From: Larus michahellis
Taxonomy: Eukaryota > Chordata > Aves > Charadriiformes > Laridae
Length of the DNA stretch: 64,000 bases
Reading direction: 5' to 3'
Assembly (NCBI RefSeq): GCF_964199755.1
Contig: NC_133904.1
Coordinates: 3,287,377-3,351,376 of the forward strand
Each line of letters begins with the position of its first letter. Within the stretch, counting starts at the first letter, position 1. Under the pieces are notes generated by a model that saw nothing but the letters and a program-made list of their open reading frames with translations, ran no database searches and was not told the DNA's origin. Below, one piece after another: positions 12,960 to 23,500 of this stretch. The translations under genes and the position numbers were made by a program.

Positions 12960-13160
12960 AGAGTACGGACGCCATAAAATATATTTTCTTTAAAAGCAGG
13001 ATATAATGCTATTATAGCAGTTGGATTAATCTAATATCCTCCTTCATCGTCAAAAGCGAATTGCGTAAATAGCCAGAGAGAGACACGTTTTATGAGTCCT
13101 TCTTAAGGGCTATCAATCAAACCTTCCAAGAAAGGCATTGATGCCCTTTTTGCTCACGAG
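12960..13160. promoter_or_regulatory. Candidate conserved non-coding element with bicoid-type site
   Basis: AT-rich unique sequence contains GGATTAATC at 13023-13031. This overlaps bicoid-class (OTX/PITX) TAATCC sites in both orientations, apart from one base. It also has GCTATCAATCAAACC near 13110. No coding frame or repeat was recognised. The call rests on motif content alone. Confidence 0.35.
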
Positions 13161-13499
13161 AGGGAAATCAGATTCCCCACGGCTTTGCTTTCAGCCTGCT
13201 GTAGCCTTGCAGTGTAATAGCTGCATCGCAAATGGTCTGCACAACCTTTTCTTCCACCGGTCCGGAGAAAAAAACCCACACGGAGAAAAGCTGTAAGAAA
13301 AGAGGAAAAACAGCCCAATTAGAGGCAATGATCTCTTAGCTCTCTGCCCTCTCTCCCCCCCCCCGGATGAAGCAGATGTAAAACAATAGCTTTATTTGTG
13401 AAAAATTTAATTGGGTAGTTCAAAGGAAGCAGCGGAGGCTCTTTTGATCTCTTGGCGTGTTTGAATGCCACGTTGCAACGGTGCCTGCTGGCCACGGCG

Positions 13500-13640
13500 C
13501 TGACCTCTTGTGTTAATTAGTGTTTATCTGAAATCGAATTAGCTCACAACTGGGAGAAAGCAGAGCGAAAATCAGAGGATAATCATAGATTTGTGTGATT
13601 CTCAATTAGAGGTAAAAGCAGGTCTTTGGCTGCAGAAGTT
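13500..13640. promoter_or_regulatory. Candidate conserved non-coding element
   Basis: The stretch contains TTAATTAG at 13513-13520, CGAATTAGCTC near 13535 and TCTCAATTAGAGG near 13601, the last a near-palindrome around CAATTAG. Three homeodomain-type cores within 100 bases and no repeat signature make regulatory DNA a reasonable reading. Confidence 0.35.
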
Positions 13641-13779
13641 GACGTTAAAATAACTCTGAGAACATTACATTTTTGCTTTGTTTTTCTAATACTCTTCATC
13701 AGATGGTACTATTTCTCTTACTAATACCCCGTGCTGCCTTCATCTTTGCTGAGTCTGCTGGTCCGCGATGCTCATTGGA

Positions 13780-13930
13780 ACTTAAACCATAAACCAACAC
13801 CGAACAATGATGCATTATTTATAGCAGACCGAATGCTGTAAGGTTGACAATAGTGCAAAGCTTCTCTTTCTTGTGGTCAGTAATCCATAAATAAATACAT
13901 CATCTATTTAGGTTTGCAGAACTGTCTGAC
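13780..13930. promoter_or_regulatory. Candidate element with SOX-type site
   Basis: AACAATG at 13803-13809 fits the SOX consensus and is followed directly by ATGCATTATTTATAG, an A/T-rich sequence resembling POU or homeodomain sites. Adjacent SOX and POU-like motifs recall composite neural enhancers, but the spacing and exact second site were not verified against a matrix. Confidence 0.3.
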
Positions 13931-16900
13931 GGATGGGAATAGCCTGCATTATACAACCAGGGCGCTGAGGACGCTGTGAAAGCCAGCACCTGCTTTTGGG
14001 GCAAACTGGCCATTTCTGAGTAGCAGCATTAAAACTCTTTATGTAGGTGGGGGTGCGAGAGCTGCCCAGCCACCTTCCCAGTGCCCATCTGTGGGGCTGT
14101 CTGGAAGGTAAAGGACAACAAGGGCTCCTGATGCAGGAATAGACATGCATAAAAGCATCAGGTTCTCTGTCTCTGTGTGCAACATTAGCAAAGGACAGAA
14201 TTTTATAGCTAAAACTATCTCAAGAGGCATGTATATGGTCCCAGTTTCCGAGTAGAGACTAGCCAGGGACGTAGATGTCAAACATCTGTCCACCATGAAC
14301 ATCTGCAGACCTTCAGTGTGTTGGACTGGAACGGAAACCCATTTTCAGATCAGCTCCAGATCTCAAAGTTTCCAAAGTGCAGGAATGGTTTTATTCCAGC
14401 CTTGCTTTTTGCTCCTAAGCTGGCTTCAACTTACACCAAGCTAAAAGGTGGACCTTGCTACTTGGACGCGCGCTGTGCTCATCAGCGTGGAACAAGGCAC
14501 TCCGAAAATAAGCCGGTGGCATTTATGCCGTGTCCTTGGGCACACGCCACTATATTTTCTGGGGTTAGCCACAAGAGGGTGGCATGATGATGTGCACCAG
14601 GCAGCCTCCCTGCTTCAGCTGTTTCACTTCTAGCATGGCATTTTATAGCCAGCTCTGGAGATCTAATAAAACTTCGGAACAGATCCTTATTTTTGGCACA
14701 TGAACACATTTCCCACTACAAAGGAGCTTGACGGGTGTTTCTGAAGGCAGCCCCAACTGTGCAGTGTTCCTTGATGTTACACGTGTTCTTTATGCCTAAA
14801 ACCATCCTTAGTTAGTAGGTACCATAGCAGCATATAAAATTTAGACTATTTAGGGATCAAAACTTTTATTGGTACTCGGTAACTGCTGTAGGGAAAAGTC
14901 CACAGATGTTGTTTATGAGCAAATATTATTTTTCATAGTCAGGCATGTTTACAAGACAGTGATGTTCCATGCCACTGCTTATAACACATTGGGATGTTTC
15001 TAGCAGGTCTTTATTTGATTATAGCTGACAATGAGCAAGCTGGTTAACAAATATGCACAAAAAAGACTCGCATGACAGCAAGGGAGACTAACTTAAATGA
15101 AACAGGTTCGTTTCACCTAAAATCTACCGAATTTCAGGTTTTTCTAAAGCAGGCCATTAGTAACCCGAGGCACCCGTTGATGCCTTGCGCAGCCCATGTG
15201 TCTCTGTGTAAGGCGAGTTAGCGTTTGATTCTGTAAAGCCTCACGTGGGTGACAAGATCCAGTAAGAGCAAGGAACAGGGCACAGGGTGTGCCCAGGGAG
15301 CGATACAAATTGAAGAACAAAAAAAACCCCGAAACGCTCCAAGTTTTATGTGCTTTATAAATGCTAGAATTTTTTTACCCTACTTTAACATGATTGCTTC
15401 CCATGCGTAGACAGCCAGATGATGTTGATACCCAGAATACACCTTAGCCTCACTGCTGCTTCATCGCCTGGCACTCATCTAAATCAAAATTCCCCCATCC
15501 CGGATCTGTGCAGGTTTCCGCAGGTTGTGGGAGTCTCCGCTCACTCGTGGCCCTGGCTGTAGGGCCAGGGCCCTTGTTTGCAGAAATCCCTTTTGCCGTG
15601 AACATATTTTAAATACAAGCTTCCGAACCTCATTTCTTGCTGTCTTTTCATCTTCCATTCATTTTTCTCCTAACAATGCACCTGCCAATATCTGCCCCTG
15701 AGCCCCGCTTTAAGTAGCATTTTCCATGGTTAATGTCACACTCTTGCTCCCTATCTATCTTTGGCAACTGCCGACCGCCTGCAGCAGGACCAGAGGAAGA
15801 GGGAAAGCCCTCCTTGGGTATAACAATAACACAACACCCATTCCTGGAAGAATGATGAGATAGGCTGTGTAATAAATATTTATAAGAGCAAGCGTAATGA
15901 AATGAATGCGTAGTATACCGAGGCTCCCTTAGGGTTTGGTCATCACATGTTTTTTTCCTCTTTTCTTTCTTCTCTGTTACACAGAATTGTCCTGATGTCC
16001 CTGGGTTGTCGAGCAAATTGCTTATTGTGTTGCTCACTTACACAATGCATGTTATTATGTGCAACCAGCTGCTCCTGTTTGGCATTGCTCGCACATACGG
16101 AACAGGAGGCTACCGTCACTTTTCTCATCTGGAAGTCAACGTTCCCTCTAGTGCCAAAGTTCCTGCCAGACCAGAAGAAGTCTGGCAACGACGCGAGTCC
16201 TGGTGGTAAAGGTCCCTGAGAGACTCCGTTTCTGGGAAGAGCGAGGTTGCGGTTTTGCAATGAGTTTGAGCTGATCCAGCTTTATGCTGCCATTGAAAGC
16301 TTCCTCGTTCCTCAGCCTGTATATTCCCATCGCTTTCCTTGTGCTGGCACTAACACTCGGCTGATTGCACAGCGATCTGGAGCGGGGGACTGATTTTGTT
16401 GTTATTGTTGTTGCCAATTAAGTTTTCAGCACCATCCTTTCCTCTGTCCAGCTCCAGGCCCATTCAAGCACTAATGCCGGCACAAAGGAAAGAGCGGCCA
16501 ACTCGTCTGGTAATTAGAGCAGTTTACATCCACCAAAAACTGTCAGCCTCAGTGTTGCAGACCTGTCTGGAGTCAGAGGTGGTCAGAAACCAGAGCAAGG
16601 CTGTATTTGAGGCTGGGAGGTTTAATCCTGCTTGGGAGAGAAAGAACCTAAGGATGGTCCCAAACACGTCTCAGGCACTGACCCCTGCGAGATGGGGGCT
16701 GAGTAGCTGTGGGCAGCACTTCATACCTGCCAAACTGGAGGGCACTAACCCCGGCGGGGGTGCTTTCACTGAGAAGGAAAGTGCTTTTGAACCAGTGCAC
16801 CTACAATGGCTTCAACGTGCTCTAAGTTCAGAGCTTTAGGGTTCGGCAACGTGGGGATTTGTGCCTGATCAGTGGTCGGGCTGGGGGGGCACGCTCAGTC

Positions 16901-17138
16901 TGCAAAGAAAGTGCCTACTCCAAATTTAAACAGTCCATTTGGTGTGCAGTGGATTAAACTAAAAGAATATAAAGCAGCCTTCACCTGGAATAAGAACATC
17001 CTTATCGTGATTTTTAAAATAATAATAATACTGTGCTGCCTATTTAACACAAATATGCAGCGTGCTGTGAATCTTCCTGATGCTCAGTGCTTCCTCTGTG
17101 AAATGGATTTTCCCTGTTCTTTGGGTTTCTTTTGTTGG

Positions 17139-17166
17139 TTTTTTTTTTTTTTTTTTGGGGGGGGGG
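17139..17166. repeat. T18-G10 homopolymer pair
   Basis: A run of 18 T residues joins directly to a run of 10 G residues. It is low-complexity sequence and a likely site of length error or polymorphism. Confidence 0.9.
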
Positions 17167-18283
17167 AGCAGGAGTTGTTCTTTACCTGCACTTGTTTAGT
17201 ATCTTGCACAGCTGGATCCTGGTAGTCTGAATCCTACAGCTGCCAGCTGGAAGTGGACATAGGCTGCTGAGCGTGGGTTTGGATTCGGAGCCTGGAGAAA
17301 TTCTGATTCCGATACCTCTGGAACACGTGCTGCTGTGCTTCGAGGCCTCTTGCATCTCTACCAACCTTTCAGAAGCGTGGATCCTCTCTCAGCTACAGGC
17401 TGGCTGCACGGGAATAGCTCCTGTGAGCTAGATAAATTCATAGCAGCTTCTGATGGATTTCCCTAACGAGCTCGTCTTTGCTGGGATCTTAAACAAACCA
17501 AGAGATGTGTATGATATACTGCCCATATATCCGCCTCACTAAAGATTTTTCTCAGAGCACAGAAATAATGTCTCCTGAAGGGGGAACAAAAGGCTGAACT
17601 ACAAACACTTGCCCCTTGCTGCTGCTCCTCTTTGCCATTCACACTTTCTCAGCTCAAAGTACCCGAGGTTTGTAGCTATTGAAGGGTAGAAAGAAACTCC
17701 CCGATGACAGGGACGGGAACACTGGGGAGTCTGTAGCACACAAATGGGGGCTTTTGCTTGCCATAAGTATTGGGGCAGAAATGCCATTATTTAGGGAAGG
17801 AATGTCCCTTCTGTTGGCACAGGTTTCACTTTGTTCTTTATCGACTTACAGCCAGGGAGTTAACCGGTCCTTTCCCAACGTACAAAGTGGTGCTTTCTCC
17901 AGGTTCTCCTTCCTCTGTAAGCGCTGCAAGAAGTCGGTTTGGGCAGCGCAGGGCATCCCTGTGGGCGGCTGAAGCAGCTGATGCCCACCCGGGCGGTGTG
18001 ACAGCAGGAAGGCCTCCCTGCAGCCACAGGACCAGCTCCTGCGAATGCGCGCGTCAGCCAGCATTAGCTGAAGTTGTGAAGGAGTCACCCTGCGGAAACG
18101 CTGTTGTCACCAGTTTGGTTTGTCTGTGCCGATGCGGGCGAGAGAGGTGGACGGCGGGAACTTGGTGTTGCTCTCGCGGAGTACGTGTGTTGTCAGTGTG
18201 AAAGGAGCTGGTGCTCTGGGTCACGTTACTGGTGCTTTCACAGTTCAGGGGCTGTTTGTTAAGTATTTTCTTTTTTCCTTTTC

Positions 18284-18299
18284 TTTTTTTTTTTTTTTT
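18284..18299. repeat. Poly-T tract
   Basis: Sixteen T residues are followed by five C and AG, which mimics a 3' splice site. No exon could be identified after it, so it is listed only as a simple repeat. Confidence 0.85.
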
Positions 18300-19184
18300 C
18301 CCCCAGGGACAGATATTCGGGGAATATATGTGTTGAAAGCTTGGGTTTGTCAAAATGCTGGTTTAATTCCTGTTCCTGCTGACATGTAGGAAGACAGAGA
18401 GGTGCCATGGAGGAATCAAGTAACGCTGTAAGGTCAGGCAGGGAGCAAAGACAAGACTTAGACCTGCGTCTTTTGGTTTCTAGGCCAGTGCCTGGTTCCA
18501 ACCCTGACCTGTTGGCAGGGACCTGGGTCAGTGCCTTAACACAGGCAGGTGCTATTAGCCCGAGTGTGCAGTATTTTGCAGACCACTAGCAGTTTTCATT
18601 ATTTATATTATGCCAGACTTTCCTGACTTTTAGGTAAAGGTTTCCTTGCTTCAAGGGAGGGAGAAATGTCTGGGATTTGAGGAAAAAAGGGCAGGAGGTG
18701 TGTCTAAAAGCAAACCACTGGCAGACACAATGAAGAGATGTTCTTCTCCAGCCTGGTTAAAGCAATTTGACAGCACCTTTAAAACCACCTGACGCAGAAA
18801 GGAGCAGGTGGGAAAGGCCCAGAGAGAAAGGGGAGTTTGCAGAGGTTGTTAATTTTTAGCTCCGTGCTGGAAAAAGGAGCGTGGCTGTTACCATCCCCTT
18901 TTCTTCCTGCAGAGAGGTAAGTGTATCGATGGTGCAGGAATAGGGTCGGTGGATTTGCTGTGGCCTTATTGCCCCCTCCCTGCCCGTCCCCACCCAGGGC
19001 AGGGGGCTGATGGATCCCAGGGCTTGTCTGTGCTAACAGTGTCAAGCGCTGACTTAAGATAGCACATCTCATACACACGGGAAACCTGTTTCCCACCACA
19101 CTGCCCTTCTGGTATCATTTAAGCTTTTATAGTTCATTAAACAAGCTAATAAATAGGAGGGTCTGGATTAAAAAGGTTTCTTTC

Positions 19185-19201
19185 TTTTTTTTTTTTTTTT
19201 T
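19185..19201. repeat. Poly-T tract
   Basis: An uninterrupted run of about 17 T residues lies in otherwise unremarkable intergenic sequence, about 450 bp before the CpG island begins. Confidence 0.85.
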
Positions 19202-20326
19202 CCCCATATTCTGCATATTCTGGAGCCCTCTCTGCGTTCCACACTGCTGCGATAAAACATGCCGGTGTGCCGGGTAGCCTCTTCCCCTTTGGGAGGCCAG
19301 AGCAGACCCCTGCTCGGGATGGGCTTGCCTTCTGCTCGGTACCAGCCGCCACTGCCCAGAGAAGGGCTTGGTGTCATTTGTCCTTAGGACCAAACCTGCA
19401 CCTGCGGCTTTATTGGCAGCTTTGTGACTTTGTGCCTGGGACCCAGCCAAGCCAGGGAGGCAGTGGCCTGGGTCTCCCATCGTTCAGCACCTTCATCGCC
19501 CTCCCTCATTCCCACCGCTCGGCTTGGCCGGCCGATGGCTCCTGTGTCTCTCTGCAGTGACGGGGTGTGGACGGGCTGCGCCGTGTATGTTATGTGCTTT
19601 ATTTTTAAAGGCAGATGAGAACCATAGGCTGGACTCTGACGCCCGGAAAGCCCAATGAACGATATACACCTGAAGGAGTTGTGCTTCGAAACGGGCCCCG
19701 TGGCAGGCCGACGGCACCGCGGTCGCTGGCGCCGCTTTGTCTCCACAGCCCGGGTGGGCCGTGTGGGGCGGCAGCCTCACCTCCTCCCCACAGACACGGG
19801 CCTGAGGGAGGCTGGCCATCAGCCCTCGGGCGGTCGCCAGCCCTGGGAGGGCTGTGGGAGCTGCTGGGTGCCTTGTGGCTGTCCGCCGACAGCGGCCACG
19901 GGTGGACGCCGCAGCGGGCTCCCGCCGCCCTGAGGGGACCGCGGGGGCTGGCAGAGGGGTCCCCTCCCGGCAGCGCCGTGAGGGGGAAGCCGACGGCTGG
20001 TGGCAGCGCGGTGTCCTCCGCGCTCACCTGCGGCAATGTAAAAATTAAAAAAGCGCATTGAATGTTTCTACCGCCCCGTTTGCAGGCCTGGGGAGCTGCC
20101 GTCCCGCCGGAGGAGCCCCGCACCTGCCGCGGCTGCCCGTCCCCGCTTCCCCCCCCTCAGGAAACGGGGCCGCTCCCCCCGCGGCGGGCTGGCGGCAACC
20201 TGTTGGTCCCGCCGCTGTGGAGGAGGGCGGGAGGAGCCCCCCTCGGCTCGGCGGCGAACCCGCTGACAAAGGCGGAGCAGCGGCAGGCCAGGGCCGCCCC
20301 CGGCAGCGGGGCCCGGCGGCGCCGGC

Positions 20327-20352
20327 GGGCAGCGGCGGGGCTGGGGCTGGGG
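20327..20352 (+). promoter_or_regulatory. G-quadruplex motif in the 5' leader or core promoter
   Basis: Four runs of at least three G residues occur at 20327-20329, 20337-20340, 20343-20346 and 20349-20352, with loops of 7, 2 and 2 bases. This fits the standard G-quadruplex pattern. It lies 90 bases before the probable start codon on the coding strand, so it could form in DNA or, if transcribed, in the mRNA leader. Overlapping GGGGCTGGGG is also a possible SP1/KLF site. Confidence 0.6.
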
Positions 20353-20360
20353 CGCTCGCA

Positions 20361-20372
20361 CAAGATGGCGGT
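20361..20372 (+). promoter_or_regulatory. YY1-like element (CAAGATGGCGGT)
   Basis: The sequence matches the CAAGATGGCGGC-type YY1 consensus except for the last base. In vertebrate CpG-island promoters this element typically sits just downstream of the transcription start and contains an ATG. That would place the main start of transcription shortly before 20361. This is inferred from known promoter architecture. Confidence 0.6.
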
Positions 20373-20403
20373 GGGGCGGCGGGAGAGCGCGCTCCCCTCT
20401 TAG
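20365..20403 (+). CDS. Upstream open reading frame, 12 codons
   Basis: A short frame begins with the ATG inside the YY1-like element and ends at TAG 20401-20403, encoding MAVGRRESALPS. Its context has A at -3 and G at +4, which is strong, whereas the probable main start at 20442 has T at -3. If the mRNA starts before 20365, ribosomes would meet this frame first and reinitiation or leaky scanning would be needed for receptor synthesis. If transcription starts after 20365, the frame is absent. It probably has no peptide function of its own. Confidence 0.4.
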   Translation: MAVGRRESALPS

Positions 20404-20441
20404 ATGCGGCCGCGGCGGCCCCTGCTCCCGGCGCGGCTTAC

Positions 20442-20502
20442 ATGGCGCTGGAGGACCTGCTTTGTCTCTGCTTCTCCGCCCTCGCCGTCCTCGCCGTGCA
20501 AG
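20442..20502 (+). CDS. IGDCC4: IGDCC4-like receptor, coding exon 1 (signal peptide)
   Basis: This exon encodes the N-terminal signal peptide MALEDLLCLCFSALAVLAVQ plus the first base of a glycine codon. The hydrophobic core, residues 6-19, suits targeting to the secretory pathway, with cleavage probably near residues 18-21. The start is chosen because it directly precedes the hydrophobic core. The frame is also open upstream to an ATG at 20058, so a longer N-terminus cannot be excluded. The exon ends at a good donor, CAAG|GTGGGT (GT at 20503), in phase 1, which matches exon 2 exactly; the frame otherwise stops at TGA 20508. Unusually, the n-region carries Glu and Asp rather than Lys or Arg. 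The start codon context is modest (T at -3, G at +4). Gene identity comes from exon 2. Confidence 0.8.
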
Positions 20503-23500
20503 GTGGGTGAGGAAAGAGGGGGGGGGGGTGGTGGTGTCGGTGCCCCCCAGCCCACGGACGGTCGTGGTCACTCGTGGGGCCGCGGTGCCACCTGCCCTTA
20601 CACTGCTCGGCCACGGGCAGCGACCGGCTCCCCGCCCGGGACCCTCTCCCCCGCCGTTTCTCGCCCACCCGTAGCCACCTTTTTTCCCCCTTAGTGGTCG
20701 TTCCCCTCCTAGTCACTCTCTCCCTGCCTCAGTAGCTACCACCAGCCCCGTGGCCATTTTTCACACCCCTCTCTCCATCCCCTTCTCTCCCCCGGACACT
20801 TTGTCTGTCTGAGTGAGGCGATGGCACACTCATGGTCTTGCCCCCTGTCTGGACAGTGCCTCCTTTGGGGTCACCTTTTGGGGGTGACACAGGGCGTCCC
20901 CTGCAGGGAGCCCCCCTCAGGGGCCGGGCTGGGGGGGAGTGGGCCAGCAGCAGCGACTCTGGGGCCTGTGGCAAGTTTCCTGTGGAGGGATGGCCTCTGT
21001 GCCAGGCTGGCTGGCGGCCAAAATGTTTGTCCAGCACAGGGCTGGCCTGGAGCAGGCCCAGGTGTCTGTCGGGGGGGGACCCTCACCTCACCCTGCTGGT
21101 GCAGGACGCTGGGGTGGGCAGACGTCCCGTTGGTCAAGGAGGCGACCCAGGAGTAGCCACGCTCCTCGTGCCCTCTGTTTTGCAACGGTTACGCAAACGG
21201 CTCTGTGCGCGGCTACGCGTACGCCTGTCGCGCTGGCCGACGGGCTGCGTTTGCCGTCGAAGTTTGCACCAAGGGTCGTTGGAGCTGCGGACCGTGGGGC
21301 TGCCTGGTTCGTTCCCTGTGCGTGCACAGACCCGCAAAAGCTTTTGTCTGCATCCCCGAGAAGGGGTTGGAAAGGTGGAGGCTGGCAGAGCTGCACTGAA
21401 AAATGTGAGCTGTGTGTTTGCCCTGGAGTTGCCGTCGTTTAAAAGAGCCTCCTAAACAGGGGATTGCGGTGGCAGAGCCATCCCTTTATCATTGTATGTT
21501 TTTATTCCTTTTTGTGATGCATTCAGGTTCGTCAGAACATAATAACAGCACAAAGGATATTTAGTCTTTATGGCTTCGAAAATAGCCTTTTTGGGGAGAA
21601 AACAGTGTGCTGGGTGGCTGCAGGGTTGTTTTTCATCTTTTTGTCAGAACGTTGTGAGCTCCCGTAAGGGGTAGTTAACATTTGCTATAGGTGCAGTGTG
21701 TAGAAATAAATAACGGTCCATGTAAATGGCCCATTGTCACCAGTGAGTGTGGGTTTTTCTAGATGGATGTCAGTCTGTGACCCCACCAGCAGATGAACGG
21801 GTGGGAGCTGCGTCTCCTGTGTGTTTGAGCAAACAACTAAGTGGGTCCCGAGGCTCGTAATGGAGAGCAATGATTTTAAAAAAGGAGAAGAAAAAAGGGG
21901 GATGGTGGAGTAGATGCTGTTTTTCAAACCCACTTCAACAAGAAAACTTCAAATGCTTTGAGGGAATTTGCAGATGTAGCTTCACTACTTTTTTTGCAAG
22001 CAATTAGGCAACTAGTGAAAATTGTTTGTTTTCTAACAATGGGCTGCGTATCGCGTAGAGGTAATGAGTGTGTCTGTGCAGTCTGTGGATGTGCCGCTCG
22101 GTACATGCAGATGTGCTTTCCGACAGGTGGGTTTGATTCTGAAAAGAAAAACATGGACTTGTTTCAATCTGAAATTAATTTGGCAGAGGGTTGAAATGGT
22201 TTTGGGAAAGTCTGCATTTGATCCTGAAGCCCATGTGTTTTGATCCAAAGTTCGAGCCTCGCTGGGTATGAAATACTTAGGAGAGAAGTAGGCTGGAAAA
22301 CCTTCCCCCCTCTGTGGACTTGATGGAAGCTGTGCCAGTTTACACTAGCTGGGGATGTGATCCAGTGTTTTGAAAGCCTTCTGCCTGTCCTACTTTGAGA
22401 CTATTTTCCCTGCAGTAGCAGTAAAGGGCTTAAGAAAAAAATAAAATCCAAAACAACCCCTCTTCAGTTGACTCTGGCAGGGGGGGTTGTGCTGGTTGCT
22501 TTCCTTGGGGCTCTCTATGGGGGACGTGTTGGTGGGAAGTGGGCTGAGCTTTCCATCCGAGGGACCGGCTGAAATCCATCTGGGTTTATGTCATTTGGAT
22601 TTGTGGTCAAGTCCTCTTGCTACAGAACAGATTTCCTTTTTCGACATCACCCAGCTTTGGTTCTGATTTGTTTTATCCTTCCTGTTGCATTCGTCTTGGC
22701 GGTGTAACCCTGCAGGCTGCTGCGTGCAGTTAGTGCCTTTGCCTGGGGAAGTCAGTGTTGCTATTGTTCGTGGCTCGCGTATTGCTGCTGCTGCGGTCGC
22801 CTGCGCTTCGTGGGATGTCACCTGCATGCGGATCCGCTTGCCCTGCTGGCTGTGGTGTTGCAGTGTTGCCCATCCCTGGACTGGGTTGTGAGGAGGCAGG
22901 GTGAGCAGCGCAGGGAAGGGGTATTTCTTACAGTCCCCAAGAAACGGGGGGTACCTACGGTGCCAAACACTCGTGCACACCACATCAGCGAGGTTTTGCC
23001 TGTATCATGTTTCCAGGGGCAGGTTTCTCGCATGGGAACTTGCTGCTGTTTTGCTCTGGCCGTCATGACAGCCAGTCTCCCAGCCCTGAGGCTGCTCGAG
23101 AGTGGGGAATGTTTCTTCTGGTGTTTCCCAGTTTCTCCGCTGCTGCGTGAGGCTGAAGGAGATACCGCTCAGGCTTGGTTGTGTTTTTGTTTTCCCTAGC
23201 TTTTTCCTTTTCTTTTTCTTTCTTTGTGCCCTCTCCCTTCACTACCTTGAAGTCCCAAGTGAAGCAGAAACCACTAATTTTCTGATGTCTCCCCGCTTTC
23301 TGCAGCGGACTTTCTCCTGGCAGCTGCATCAAGTTTGATCTGCTGCAGGGGGCCCCACACGGGGTGGGTGTATCGCTGATGGGACACAAGCCGTTTCAGA
23401 GTGGCGCGAGTCATAATTTAAAAAGAAAATGTTTGGCAATCTGCTGTTCCCTGAGGAAGAAGGGAGACGATCCTCCCCGCGTGTGTGCTCACAGCCTGGT

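Larger units (their letters stand above)
5931..19629. other. Intergenic region upstream of the receptor gene
   Basis: No gene was recognised in this 13.7-kb stretch. Open frames of up to 171 codons have no family resemblance. The region alternates between ordinary mixed sequence and AT-rich stretches packed with homeodomain, SOX and CCAAT-type motifs, listed separately as candidate regulatory elements. Simple tracts (T18G10 at 17139, T16 at 18284, T17 at 19185) are present. No interspersed repeat was recognised here, which is compatible with a regulatory landscape that tolerates few insertions. Confidence 0.6.
19630..20680. promoter_or_regulatory. IGDCC4: CpG island promoter of the IGDCC4-like gene
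   Basis: GC content and CpG density rise sharply from about 19630 and fall after about 20680, with many GGGGCGG-type SP1 boxes. The island surrounds coding exon 1, as is usual for vertebrate developmental receptor genes. No consensus TATA box sits at a proper distance from exon 1. An AT-rich interruption, TAAAAATTAAAAAA at 20039-20052, is the only TATA-like sequence and would place a start near 20075 if used. Boundaries were estimated by eye, not by a computed CpG ratio. Confidence 0.85.

Noticed and set aside
19605..20123. Possible divergent gene on the minus strand sharing the CpG island
   Set aside because: The minus-strand frame is Pro/Gly/Arg/Ala-rich as expected from CpG-island sequence. 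No signal peptide, conserved motif or convincing splice donor was found, so only a bidirectional promoter remains conceivable.
20832..21455. 207-codon frame just after exon 1
   Set aside because: It begins inside intron 1 within GC-rich flanking DNA, has no domain signature and no splice relation to the receptor exons.
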